A DNA stretch of 64,000 bases, taken from contig DASRFD010000089.1 of NCBI GenBank assembly GCA_035651715.1, forward strand, positions 1 through 64,000, read 5' to 3'. This DNA comes from Nevskia sp035651715. GTDB taxonomy: Bacteria > Pseudomonadota > Gammaproteobacteria > Nevskiales > Nevskiaceae. Shown here in pieces: positions 52,541-60,931 of the stretch (positions are counted from its first letter, which is position 1; each line of letters starts with the position of its first letter). The translations under genes and the position numbers were made by a program. The notes beneath the pieces are model-generated. The model made no database searches, was not told the DNA's origin, and saw nothing but the letters and a program-made list of their open reading frames with translations.

Positions 52541-54538
52541 ATGAGCAGCGTCAACCCCGTCCTCGACCGTTCCGGCTTCGGCCAGCCCGGCAACCCCTCC
52601 GGCGCCGCCGTCCCGCCCCGCGGCATCGCGCTGATCCCGCTGCGCGAGGCCATCGACGGGCCACTGTCGGTATCGCGCCAGCGCCGCACGCTCGCCCTCT
52701 ATGCGGCGATGGTGGCGATCGGCCTGGTGCTGGCGTTCGGCGCCGCGCCCGCCGGGCAGGCCTTCGGCCTCGGCCTGCTGCTGCCGGGCGGCGGCTTCTC
52801 GCTGCACCTGGCCGGCGGCTGGGGGCCCGCCGCCGGTGCCGCGCTCGGCATCATGCTGAGCCTGCTGCTGTTCGGCGCGGGTCTGTTCGCCTGGTTCGGC
52901 AGCGGCAACATCCTGGCGCCGATCGTCGCCTGGCTCGGCCCGGCCGGCGTCGCCGCGGCGCTGGCGCCGGCGGCGCCGTGGAGCGGCGCGCCCTGGCTCA
53001 CGCTCGGCGCCGTCGTCGCCACCGCGGCGCTGGTGCTGCGCGCCCGCGCCCGCGGGCGGCGCCAGGCGGTCGCCGACCGCGAGCGGCGCAATGCGCACCT
53101 GGCGCGCCTCGCCGCGCGGCCGGTGCCGGACCTGGCCGACGCGGTGCGCGACGGCGCCGGCGTGTCCGACGAGGCCTGCGGCTACCTGCGCCATATCCTC
53201 GACCGCGCGCTGCAGCCGGTGCCGCGCTTCGACGGCTTCGACGCCATCGACCAGTTCCAGACGGCCTCGATCCGCTACCAGTGCTGCAACTACGGCTACG
53301 CCCTGGCGGCCCTGCAGTACGAACACCTGCCGGCGTTCCGCGGCTACCTCAGCGAGGCGCAGCAGCGCCTGCACGCCAAGATGCTCGACCACCGCAACTG
53401 GAAGTACTGGGCGCTGGAGAACGCCTGGGGCAACCTCAGCCTGGACCCCAACCCGGTGCCGCGCGACAACATCATGTACTCGGGCTGGTTCGGCGCGATG
53501 CTGGCCGAGTACATCTCCAACACCGGCGACAGCCGCTACCACGACCAGCCGATGGTGCTGCGCCATCCCGACGGCCGCGAGTGGCGCTACACCTTCCCGC
53601 AGCTGGCCGAGGCGGTGTACCGCAATTTCAAGCGCAGCGACTTCACCCTGTTTCCCTGCGAGCCGAACTGGATCTACCCGCTGTGCAACAACTTCGGCTC
53701 GATCTGCGTGCGCATCCACGACCGCCTCTACGGCACGCACTGGTGGAGCGAGATCGAGGCCGACTACCGCCGCCATTTCGACAACGAGTTCACCACCCAG
53801 GACGGCCGCACCCTGGCGATCCGCTCCAGCCGCACCGGCCTGACCATCGCCGCCCTGACCTCGGTGATGGCCGACTGCGTCACCGCCTACTTCCTGCACG
53901 GCGTGCTGCCCGACGTGGCGCGCCGCGCCTGGGAGATCGCACGGCTGGACTTCATCAAGGTCGCCGATGGCAAGGTTGACCTCGTCACGCGCGGCTGGGA
54001 TGCGATCGATACCGGCAACTACAAGCGCTCGATGATCACCACCTACGCCCAGGTCGGCGCCGCCGCCGGCGAGATGGGCGACCGCGAGGTGCTGGAGCTG
54101 CTGCGCCAGCGGGTGCGCGACGAGTATCCCGGCACCCTGGAGGACGGCGTGCGCGTGATTCCCGGCGTGTCCAACTTCGCCTACGCCAGCCTGCTCGGGC
54201 TGTTCGCGCAGGGCGCCGGCGTGCGCCGCGCCATGCACGTGCGCGGCGTGCCGGCGCGCACGCTGAACGGCCCCATGCTGACGGGCGCGTCCTACCCGGA
54301 CGTGCTGGTGACGCGCGCCGTCAACGACGGCGGCGTGCTCGCCGGCACCGTGCGCCCGGGCCGCGCCGCGGCGGCGGGCGGTGTCCACGCCCTGGAGCTC
54401 GGGCAGCTGCATCCCGGCGGGAGGTACCGCTGCGAGGGGCTGCGCGAGACGGCTGTGACCGCCGACGCGCAGGGCCGCGCCACCGTGCACGTGCAGCTGG
54501 CGGGGCGGCAGGACTTCCGCGTCGCGCCGCTGCTTTGA
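52541..54538 (+). CDS. Linalool dehydratase/isomerase-like protein with N-terminal membrane domain
   Basis: A 665-aa protein. Residues about 45-170 contain four likely transmembrane helices (for example LALYAAMVAIGLVLAFGAA and GAALGIMLSLLLFGAGLFAWF), flanked on both sides by basic residues, which suggests that both ends are cytoplasmic. The rest is an (alpha/alpha)6-type domain like Castellaniella LinD: QFQTASIRYQCCNYGYALA, NWKYWALENAWGNLSLDPNP, MYSGWFGAM, and the cysteine pair C373/C382 in CEPNWIYPLC with the same 9-residue spacing as the catalytic Cys171/Cys180 reported for LinD. It may hydrate or dehydrate a terpenoid-like alcohol; the substrate is unknown. Probably repressed by the divergent TetR. 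Confidence 0.78.
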   Translation: MSSVNPVLDRSGFGQPGNPSGAAVPPRGIALIPLREAIDGPLSVSRQRRTLALYAAMVAIGLVLAFGAAPAGQAFGLGLLLPGGGFSLHLAGGWGPAAGAALGIMLSLLLFGAGLFAWFGSGNILAPIVAWLGPAGVAAALAPAAPWSGAPWLTLGAVVATAALVLRARARGRRQAVADRERRNAHLARLAARPVPDLADAVRDGAGVSDEACGYLRHILDRALQPVPRFDGFDAIDQFQTASIRYQCCNYGYALAALQYEHLPAFRGYLSEAQQRLHAKMLDHRNWKYWALENAWGNLSLDPNPVPRDNIMYSGWFGAMLAEYISNTGDSRYHDQPMVLRHPDGREWRYTFPQLAEAVYRNFKRSDFTLFPCEPNWIYPLCNNFGSICVRIHDRLYGTHWWSEIEADYRRHFDNEFTTQDGRTLAIRSSRTGLTIAALTSVMADCVTAYFLHGVLPDVARRAWEIARLDFIKVADGKVDLVTRGWDAIDTGNYKRSMITTYAQVGAAAGEMGDREVLELLRQRVRDEYPGTLEDGVRVIPGVSNFAYASLLGLFAQGAGVRRAMHVRGVPARTLNGPMLTGASYPDVLVTRAVNDGGVLAGTVRPGRAAAAGGVHALELGQLHPGGRYRCEGLRETAVTADAQGRATVHVQLAGRQDFRVAPLL

Positions 54539-54544
54539 GCCGCC

Positions 54545-54811
54545 ATGGCCTGCTGCGCCTTCATCGCCTTCCTCATCGGCCAGTGCCTGGCCGCGTTCCA
54601 GTCCTGGCGCGGCCGGCTGGCGCGGCTGTTCGGGCTGAAGCCGCGTGAGGGCAAGCCGTTCCTGGCGCGGCGTTGGCGCAACGGCCTGGTGGCGGCGCTG
54701 GTGATCGAGCTGGGTCTTGCCGCCGGTGCCGCGATCGCGGCAGGGCTGGCGCCGGGCGGAAGCGGCTGGTCGGCGCTGTGCGGCGCCGGTGCGGCACTCG
54801 CCGGAAATTAA
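54545..54811 (+). CDS. Small hypothetical membrane protein
   Basis: An 88-aa protein with two hydrophobic stretches (CCAFIAFLIGQCLAAF at the N-terminus and GLVAALVIELGLAAGAAIAAGLA at about 47-69) around a basic segment. It starts 6 bases after the LinD-like stop and overlaps the convergent xerC end by 4 bases. No family recognised; the close spacing suggests co-expression with the LinD-like gene. Confidence 0.55.
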   Translation: MACCAFIAFLIGQCLAAFQSWRGRLARLFGLKPREGKPFLARRWRNGLVAALVIELGLAAGAAIAAGLAPGGSGWSALCGAGAALAGN

Positions 54812-55740
54812 CCCCGGCCGGAGGAGCCGCCGCGCTTCGCCCGCGGGTGCGCCTCGTCATACACCTTGGCCAGCCGCTTCCAGTCCAGCTGCGTGTAGAT
54901 CTGCGTGGTGGCGAGATTGGCGTGGCCGAGCAGCTCCTGCACCGCGCGCAGGTCGCCGCTGGATTCGAGCAGGTGGGTGGCGAAGGAGTGGCGCAGCTTG
55001 TGCGGGTGCAGGTGCGCCGGCAGTCCGGCGGCGCGGGCCCAGGCGGCAAGGCGCAGCTGGATCGAGCGCTGCGACAGGCGCGCGCCGCCGCGGCCGACGA
55101 ACAGTGCGGTCTCGCCCGGCGCGGCGATGGCGCCGCGCTCGGCCAGCCAGGCGTCGAGCGCGGCGCGGGCCTTGCCGCCCACCGGCACGTTGCGCTCCTT
55201 GCGGCCCTTGCCGAGCACGCGCAGCTCGTCGGGGAAGCCGCCGCCGGCCGGTACGTCCAGCGCGTGCAGTTCCGCCAGGCGCAGGCCGGCGGAGTAGAAC
55301 AGCTCGATCATCGCCTGGTCGCGCACGCCGTTGCGGTCCTCCGGCTCGCTGTCCAGGGCGTTGCCGAGATCCTCGGCGGCGATCACCTTGGGCAGCAGGC
55401 GCTTGCCCTTGGGCGCGCGCACGCCGGCGGCGGGATTGTGCTCGACCAGGCCCAGCGCCAGGGCGTGGCGGAACATTCCGCGCAGGCTGGACAGGTAGCG
55501 GCGCAGGCTGGTCGGCTGCTTGCCGCCGCGGTGCAGGCGGGTGACGAAGCCGCGCACCGTGTGCACGTCGATGCGCTGCGGCTCGCCGATGCGGCACTCG
55601 GCGCAGTAGGCGAGGAAGGCGCGGCCGTCCCGCTCCGCGGCCTTGAGCGTGTGCGGCGAGGCGCGCTTCTCGACGCGCAGGTAGTCCAGGTAGCCGGACA
55701 GCAGGCGCTCCAGCGCGGAGGCGGGAGCGGCCTCGCTCAT
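54808..55740 (-). CDS. xerC: Tyrosine recombinase XerC
   Basis: Site-specific recombinase that resolves chromosome dimers at dif with XerD. The 310-aa protein has all catalytic residues: R154 (AGLRLAEL), K178 (GKGRKER), H247 and R250 (HPHKLRHSFATH), H273 (LLGHANLATTQ) and nucleophile Y282. The start ATG overlaps the DUF484 stop (ATGA at 55737-55740), in the common order dapF-DUF484-xerC. Confidence 0.96.
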   Translation of the reverse strand: MSEAAPASALERLLSGYLDYLRVEKRASPHTLKAAERDGRAFLAYCAECRIGEPQRIDVHTVRGFVTRLHRGGKQPTSLRRYLSSLRGMFRHALALGLVEHNPAAGVRAPKGKRLLPKVIAAEDLGNALDSEPEDRNGVRDQAMIELFYSAGLRLAELHALDVPAGGGFPDELRVLGKGRKERNVPVGGKARAALDAWLAERGAIAAPGETALFVGRGGARLSQRSIQLRLAAWARAAGLPAHLHPHKLRHSFATHLLESSGDLRAVQELLGHANLATTQIYTQLDWKRLAKVYDEAHPRAKRGGSSGRG

Positions 55741-56468
55741 GTGAGCCGCGCGCGGATTGCGGCCGAGACCAGCTCGGCGGTGATCTCCAGGAACAGCTTG
55801 CCCTGGCGCGGCTGGAAGCGCTCGGGGTCGCGCGAGCCCAGGGCCAGCATGCCCAGGTTCTTGTCCTTTTCCAGCGGCACCACCGCCGCCGACAGCACCG
55901 GCTGCTCGGCCTTGGGGAACAGCAGCTTCGCCTTGTCCTCGGCGATCGGGCCGCATTCGATCAGGCGGGTGCGGATGAAGTTGTCGTAGGCGCGGGCGAT
56001 GGCGCCGCCCGGCTCCACCGGCATGATGCCGTCGATGTCGTGGCGCTTGTAGGCGCCGCCGTTGAGGCCGACGAACACTTCGTCGATGCCGAAGTCCTCG
56101 CGCATCGAGCTGCGCAGGCCGACCACGATGTTGGCCAGAGAGGGCGCGCGGATCAGGGTGCGCGCCAGGCGCAGCACGTTCTCGGCGCGGTTTTCGTTCT
56201 CGCGGGCGGTGTCGATCAGCCGGTTGAGGCGCGCCTCCAGGCGCTGGTTCTTGCCGCGCAGCAGCTCGACCTGGCGCTCGATCAGCGACACCGCCGAGCC
56301 GGTGGAATGCGCCAGCTCCAGGGTTTCGAGCAGCTGCGGGTGGTCGGTCAGCAGCTGCGGATGGGCCTTGAGATAGGCCACCACCGCCGCCTCGCTGGGC
56401 GCCTCGCCGGCGGCGAGGTGGTCCGGCGCGTCCTGCACCTGTTCTTCGGATTCGCTTACTTCGGCCAC
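55737..56468 (-). CDS. DUF484 family protein (GTG start)
   Basis: A 243-aa GAF-like domain protein of unknown function, regularly found between dapF and xerC. A leading acidic tail is followed by VVAYLKAHPQLLTDHPQLLETL, a coiled coil (SLIERQVELLRGKNQRLEARLNRL, about 60-85) and the domain with VVPLEKDKNLGMLALGSRDPERF. GTG was chosen because AAGGGAG lies 6 bases upstream; it overlaps the end of dapF by 13 bases. Confidence 0.9.
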   Translation of the reverse strand: MAEVSESEEQVQDAPDHLAAGEAPSEAAVVAYLKAHPQLLTDHPQLLETLELAHSTGSAVSLIERQVELLRGKNQRLEARLNRLIDTARENENRAENVLRLARTLIRAPSLANIVVGLRSSMREDFGIDEVFVGLNGGAYKRHDIDGIMPVEPGGAIARAYDNFIRTRLIECGPIAEDKAKLLFPKAEQPVLSAAVVPLEKDKNLGMLALGSRDPERFQPRQGKLFLEITAELVSAAIRARLT

Positions 56469-57313
56469 TCCAGGCTCCCTTCGTATACTGTTTCCGCCGG
56501 ACCGGTCATCCACACCGGCTGGCCTTCCCCCGCCCATTCCAGCTGCAGGGCGCCGCCGCGCACCTGGATCTCCGCCTGCTGGTCGAGCTTGCCCCACAGC
56601 CGCCCCACCACCATCGCGGCGCAGGCGCCGCTGCCGCAGGCCAGGGTCTCGCCGGCGCCGCGCTCGTAGACGCGCAGGCGGGCATGGCCGCGGTCGAGGA
56701 ACTGGACGAAGCCGGCGTTGACCCGCTGCGGGAACGCCGGATGGTGCTGCAGCTCCTCGCCGATCCGCGCCACCGGCGCGCTGTCGACATCCGCCACTTC
56801 GAACACGGCGTGGGGGTTGCCCATGCTCGCCGCGCCGCAGGCCAGGGTGGTGCCGTCGGCCAGGGTGATGCGGTATTCCGGGCGGCGGCCGCCTTCGACG
56901 ATCATCGGCACCTGCGCCGGCTCCAGCCGCGGCGCGCCCATGTTGACCCGCACCCGGCCGTCGTCGAGCAGGTGCAGTTCGAGCAGGGCGGTCGAGGTGC
57001 GCACGCGCAGGTCGCGCTTGTCGCTCATGCGGTGCTCGCGCACGTAGCGCGCCAGGCAGCGCGAGCCGTTGCCGCACTGGCCGACCTCGGAACCGTCGGC
57101 GTTGAAGATGCGGTAGCCGAAATCGATGTCCGGCGCGGGCGAGGGCTCGATCAGCAGCACCTGGTCGCAGCCGACGCCGAAACGGCGGTCGGTCAGGCGG
57201 CTGAGCAGGGCCGGGGAGGGCGCCCGCAGCAGCTCGCCCACGGGCGCGCGGGTAGCGTCGATGACCACGAAGTCGTTGCCGAGTCCGTGCATCTTGGCGA
57301 AGGGCAGGTTCAT
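56456..57313 (-). CDS. dapF: Diaminopimelate epimerase
   Basis: Converts LL- to meso-diaminopimelate for lysine and peptidoglycan synthesis. The 285-aa protein has both active-site cysteines, C80 (GQCGNGSRCLARY) and C226 (ACGSGACAAM), and the family start FAKMHGLGNDFVVID. First gene of dapF-DUF484-xerC. Confidence 0.97.
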   Translation of the reverse strand: MNLPFAKMHGLGNDFVVIDATRAPVGELLRAPSPALLSRLTDRRFGVGCDQVLLIEPSPAPDIDFGYRIFNADGSEVGQCGNGSRCLARYVREHRMSDKRDLRVRTSTALLELHLLDDGRVRVNMGAPRLEPAQVPMIVEGGRRPEYRITLADGTTLACGAASMGNPHAVFEVADVDSAPVARIGEELQHHPAFPQRVNAGFVQFLDRGHARLRVYERGAGETLACGSGACAAMVVGRLWGKLDQQAEIQVRGGALQLEWAGEGQPVWMTGPAETVYEGSLEWPK

Positions 57314-57462
57314 GGACGCCGATTATCGGTCCGATCGCCGCCGGTTTAAACAGATTTCTGCGCCTCGTCCGCCCCGCCGCCCGGGCCGGCGCCGGGCGCC
57401 GCGCGACCCCCGCATCGCGCCGTCAAGGCGACCGCCGCCGGCGTCCCGCTCCGCAATGATCT

Positions 57463-57490
57463 TGTGAATGCGAATATTTATCATTATGAT
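57463..57490 (+). promoter_or_regulatory. Promoter with Fur-box-like site ahead of the redox locus
   Basis: TTGTGA (57463-57468) and TATGAT (57485-57490), spaced 16 bases, form a plausible sigma-70 promoter. Bases 57470-57488 match the 19-bp Fur box consensus at 13 positions, mostly in the right half (TATCATTAT), and occupy the spacer and -10. This suggests iron repression; it is a motif match only. Confidence 0.5.
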
Positions 57491-57520
57491 CCGCGCCAGA
57501 TAAACAGACGGGTCCGTGCC

Positions 57521-58918
57521 ATGCCGCGCGCGGCGCAACAAACCATGGGGAAGGTCGTCGACCGCAGCAGCCCGCGGCTGGCCCGGCTGGGCCCCGTCGT
57601 CCTGTGCCTGGTCCTGGCCGCCTGCAGCGGCGGCGGCACCGATGCCGGCCAGGCGCAGGGCCTGTCGCCGGCGGCGCAGCTGGGCCAGAAGATCTTCTCC
57701 GACCAGGCGCTGTCGGCGTCCGGCAGGCAGTCCTGCGCCACCTGCCACGTCGCCCGGTTCGCCTTCGCCGGGGACAACACCGCCGCCGGACCCGACCATG
57801 GCCTGCCGGTGCCGCTGGGCGGTCCCGGCATGGACCAGCCCGGTTTCCGCAACACGCCATCGCTGATGTATGCCTCGTTCGTCCCGGCCTTCTTCTTCGA
57901 CGGCGACGGCGCGCCCAACGGCGGCTTCTTCCGCGACGGCCGCGCCGCCACCCTGGAAGACCAGGCGGTGCTGCCCTTCATCACCGGCTTCGAGATGGCC
58001 AACGCCGACGCCGCGGCGGTGGTGGACAAGCTCAGGACCCGTCCCTACGCCGGCGACTTCACCGCGCTCTACGGCGCCGGCGTGCTGGACGACCCGGACA
58101 CCGCGCTCAAGCGCATCGGCGCCGCGCTGGCGGCGTTCGAGCGCGAGGACCAGGCCTTCCATCCCTTTAGCAGCAGGTTCGACGACTGGCGCAGCGGCGG
58201 CGCCAGCCTCACCGCGCAGGAGTTGCGCGGCTTCGCCCTGTTCAACAACCCGGCCAAGGGCAATTGCGCCGCCTGTCATCCCAGCACCTCGGCCAACGGC
58301 GTGACGCCGGCGCTGTTCACCGACTTCAGCTACGACAACCTCGGCGTGCCGCGCAACGGCGAGATCCCGGCCAACGCCGACAGCGGCGCGCCTGCCTACA
58401 CGCCGGCGGACAGCGACGACGGCTTGCATCGCTACTACGACCTGGGCGTGTGCGGCCCGTTCCGCGACGACGGCGGCCGCAACACCTCCGCCGTCTGCGG
58501 CCAGTTCAAGGTGCCGACCCTGCGCAACATCGCCGTCACCGCGCCGTATTTCCACAACGGCCGCTTCGCCACGCTCAAGGACGCGATCGGCTTCTACGTG
58601 CGCCGCGATACTAATCCCGGGCAGTGGTACCCCACCACCGCGGCCGGCGACTCGACCAAGTTCGACGACCTGCCGGCGCTGTACGGCGGCCAGTTCCTGG
58701 TCAACATCAACAGCGTCGGCAGCGACGCCGGCTACGTCGGCAACGTCAACACCGCCGAGATTCCGTACAACCGCAAGCTCGGCGGCACCGCCGCGCTGAC
58801 GCCGGACGAGATCGACGACGTCATCGCCTTCCTCTGCACCCTCACCGACGGCTACGACCCGGCCCACCCGGCGGCCCAGGTCCTGCCGGCGCAATGCGCC
58901 GCCGCCGTCTCACCCTGA
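57521..58918 (+). CDS. Di-haem cytochrome c peroxidase / MauG family lipoprotein
   Basis: A 465-aa periplasmic haem protein. The signal ends in a lipobox (LVLAACSGGG, Cys35). Two c-haem sites are present: CATCH (C72-H76) and CAACH (C249-H253), plus the family stretches GFRNTPSLMYASFVPAFFFDG, FRDGRAATLEDQA and VPTLRNIAVTAPYFHNGRFATL. Family members reduce hydrogen peroxide or oxidise partner proteins. ATG at 57545 is an alternative start giving a shorter n-region. First gene of the locus, 21 bases before the porin gene. Confidence 0.92.
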   Translation: MPRAAQQTMGKVVDRSSPRLARLGPVVLCLVLAACSGGGTDAGQAQGLSPAAQLGQKIFSDQALSASGRQSCATCHVARFAFAGDNTAAGPDHGLPVPLGGPGMDQPGFRNTPSLMYASFVPAFFFDGDGAPNGGFFRDGRAATLEDQAVLPFITGFEMANADAAAVVDKLRTRPYAGDFTALYGAGVLDDPDTALKRIGAALAAFEREDQAFHPFSSRFDDWRSGGASLTAQELRGFALFNNPAKGNCAACHPSTSANGVTPALFTDFSYDNLGVPRNGEIPANADSGAPAYTPADSDDGLHRYYDLGVCGPFRDDGGRNTSAVCGQFKVPTLRNIAVTAPYFHNGRFATLKDAIGFYVRRDTNPGQWYPTTAAGDSTKFDDLPALYGGQFLVNINSVGSDAGYVGNVNTAEIPYNRKLGGTAALTPDEIDDVIAFLCTLTDGYDPAHPAAQVLPAQCAAAVSP

Positions 58919-58939
58919 TTCCCGAACAGAGCCACGCCC

Positions 58940-60322
58940 ATGAAGAAGCCCTTCGCCCTCAGCCTGATTGCCGCCGCGCTGCTCGCCTCCGGTGCGGCCC
59001 GCGCCGCCGACGGCGGCGTCGACGCCGCCACCGCGCAGAAGCTGGAGCAGCAGATCGAGCTGATGCAGCAGCAGCTGGAAGCGATGAAGGCCCAGCTGCA
59101 GCAGCTCAGGCAGCAGAACGAGGCCCTGGCCGCGCAGCAACAGCAGCAGGCGGCGCAGGTGCAGCAGGTGGCCGCCGCCGGCGCCGAGTCCAGGCCGGCC
59201 GGCGGCATTTCGCCGGACCTGAGCCTGTGGGGCTACGGCGAGATCTATTACACCCATCCGTTGCACCAGCCGCAGGACACCACCGCCGACCTGGCCCGCG
59301 CCGTGTTCGGCATCGGCTACCACTTCGACGAGCGCACCGTATTCAACTCGGAGTTCGAGGTCGAGCACGCCGTCGCCTCCTCCGACGACCAGGGCGAGTT
59401 CGAAGTCGAGCAGTTCTACGTCGACCGCCAGCTGACCGACTGGGCCGCGGTCAAGGGCGGTCTGTTCCTGATGCCCTTCGGCCTGCTCAACGAGCACCAC
59501 GAGCCGACCAACTTCTACGGCGTGCAGCGCAACTTCGTCGAGACCCTGGTCATTCCCAGCACCTGGCGCGAGGGCGGCTTCGCCTTCCACGGCGATACCC
59601 CGATCGGCCTGACCTGGGACACCGGACTCACCACCACCGTGAACCTGGGCAGCTGGAACCCGAACCCGGAGGATCCGCTCTACCGCACCGCGCTGCAGCT
59701 GGAGAACAACGGCGTCGCCCCGCTGCAGGCGACCCACCAGGAGCTGCAGTTCGCCAGCGCCCAGCACCTGGCCGAGTATGTCTCGCTGAACTACAAGGGC
59801 ATCCCCGGCCTGCTCGCCGGCGCCGCCGTGTTCACCGGCGACTCCGACACCAGCGGTGTCGCCCATCCCTCGCGCGTCACCCTGTGGGAAGGCCACGCCC
59901 GCTGGACCCCCGGCCGGGCCGACCTGTCGGCGGTCTACGCCCGCGGCGGCATCACCGACACCGCCGAATACAACACCCTCAACGCCGGCGGCTCCAACCC
60001 GCTGCCGTCCAAGTTCTACGGCTGGTACCTGCAGGGCGCCTACAACGTCTGGCAGCACAACGGCTACAAGCTGGCCCCCTTCGCGCGTTGGGAGCGGTAC
60101 AGTATGGGGGCGGGCTACGAGGGCATCGCCCCCGGCTTCAGCACGGTTCCGACCGGGCTGGCGGCGGACGGCAGGCCGTGGCCGCAGCCGTATGACCGCA
60201 TCTGGACCTTCGGCGCGAACTTCTACCTCAATCCGCACGTCGTTCTCAAGGCGGACTACCAGACTTACCAGACCAACAGTGACTTCACCCGCTTCGATCT
60301 CGGCCTGGGGCTCGCTTACTGA
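58940..60322 (+). CDS. Outer-membrane porin with N-terminal coiled coil
   Basis: A 460-aa beta-barrel protein. The signal peptide (MKKPFALSLIAAALLASGAARA) is followed by a glutamine-rich coiled coil (about residues 32-76), as in OprO/OprP and DcaP-like porins, and then alternating strands such as LSLWGYGEIYYTHPL and FNSEFEVEHAV. The last residues (FTRFDLGLGLAY) end in an aromatic, as expected for barrel insertion. Closely follows the di-haem peroxidase gene. The solute is unknown. Confidence 0.85.
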   Translation: MKKPFALSLIAAALLASGAARAADGGVDAATAQKLEQQIELMQQQLEAMKAQLQQLRQQNEALAAQQQQQAAQVQQVAAAGAESRPAGGISPDLSLWGYGEIYYTHPLHQPQDTTADLARAVFGIGYHFDERTVFNSEFEVEHAVASSDDQGEFEVEQFYVDRQLTDWAAVKGGLFLMPFGLLNEHHEPTNFYGVQRNFVETLVIPSTWREGGFAFHGDTPIGLTWDTGLTTTVNLGSWNPNPEDPLYRTALQLENNGVAPLQATHQELQFASAQHLAEYVSLNYKGIPGLLAGAAVFTGDSDTSGVAHPSRVTLWEGHARWTPGRADLSAVYARGGITDTAEYNTLNAGGSNPLPSKFYGWYLQGAYNVWQHNGYKLAPFARWERYSMGAGYEGIAPGFSTVPTGLAADGRPWPQPYDRIWTFGANFYLNPHVVLKADYQTYQTNSDFTRFDLGLGLAY

Positions 60323-60344
60323 GCGGCCGCAAAACTTCCTGAGT

Positions 60345-60361
60345 GACATTCTCACTATGAT
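60345..60361 (+). promoter_or_regulatory. Internal promoter-like motif before the FMN-binding protein gene
   Basis: The 78-base gap after the porin gene contains TTCTCACTATGATCCG, which repeats 14 of 16 positions of the TTATCATTATGATCCG segment in the first promoter of the locus (57478-57493), including the -10-like TATGAT. A GTGA-N5-TCAC dyad overlaps it. The -35 is weak, so an activator may be needed. Confidence 0.4.
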
Positions 60362-60400
60362 CCGGTTTGGCGGAACGCCGCGCCGGGCCGGGAGTTTTTG

Positions 60401-60931
60401 ATGAACACCGCCGGCCGCCTGATGTTCCTGCCGGTCGCCGCGCTCACCGCCGCGGCGCCGGCGCAGGCCATGGTCTACATGAGCACCGAGGATGCGCAGA
60501 AGCTGATGTTCGGCGACACGGCACTGACGCCGGTGCCGGTGGTTCTCAGCCCCGGGCAGACCGCGGCGATCGAGAAGGACTCCGGCGTCAAGGTGTTCGC
60601 GGGGTCGCTGCGCGCCTGGAAGGCGGCGGACGGCGGCTGGTTCTTCGTCGACGCGGTCATCGGCAAGCACGACCTCATCACCTACGCCGTGGCGCTGGAC
60701 CCTGCCGGCACGGTGCGCCGGGTCGAGATCCTGGAGTACCGCGAAGCCTACGGCGGCGACGTGCGCAACCCGCGCTGGCGCGCCCAGTTCAACGGCAAGC
60801 AGCACGGCGACGCGCTGAGCATCGGCGACGGCATCCAGAACATCAGCGGCGCCACCCTGTCCTGCACGCACGTCACCGACGGCATCCGCCGCCTGCTCGC
60901 CACCTATGCCATCGCGCTCGCCAAGCCCTGA
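60401..60931 (+). CDS. Exported FMN-binding domain protein (flavinylation target)
   Basis: A 176-aa protein with a short signal peptide (LMFLPVAALTAAAPAQA) and a C-terminal FMN_bind domain. The flavinylation motif SGATLS is at residues 149-154; in this family FMN is bound through a phosphoester to the last residue, here Ser154 where Thr is more common. DAVIGKHDLITYAVALDPAG and EYREAYGGDVRNPRW are family stretches. GGAG lies 6 bases before the ATG. It overlaps apbE by 26 bases, which strongly supports ApbE-mediated flavinylation. Confidence 0.88.
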   Translation: MNTAGRLMFLPVAALTAAAPAQAMVYMSTEDAQKLMFGDTALTPVPVVLSPGQTAAIEKDSGVKVFAGSLRAWKAADGGWFFVDAVIGKHDLITYAVALDPAGTVRRVEILEYREAYGGDVRNPRWRAQFNGKQHGDALSIGDGIQNISGATLSCTHVTDGIRRLLATYAIALAKP

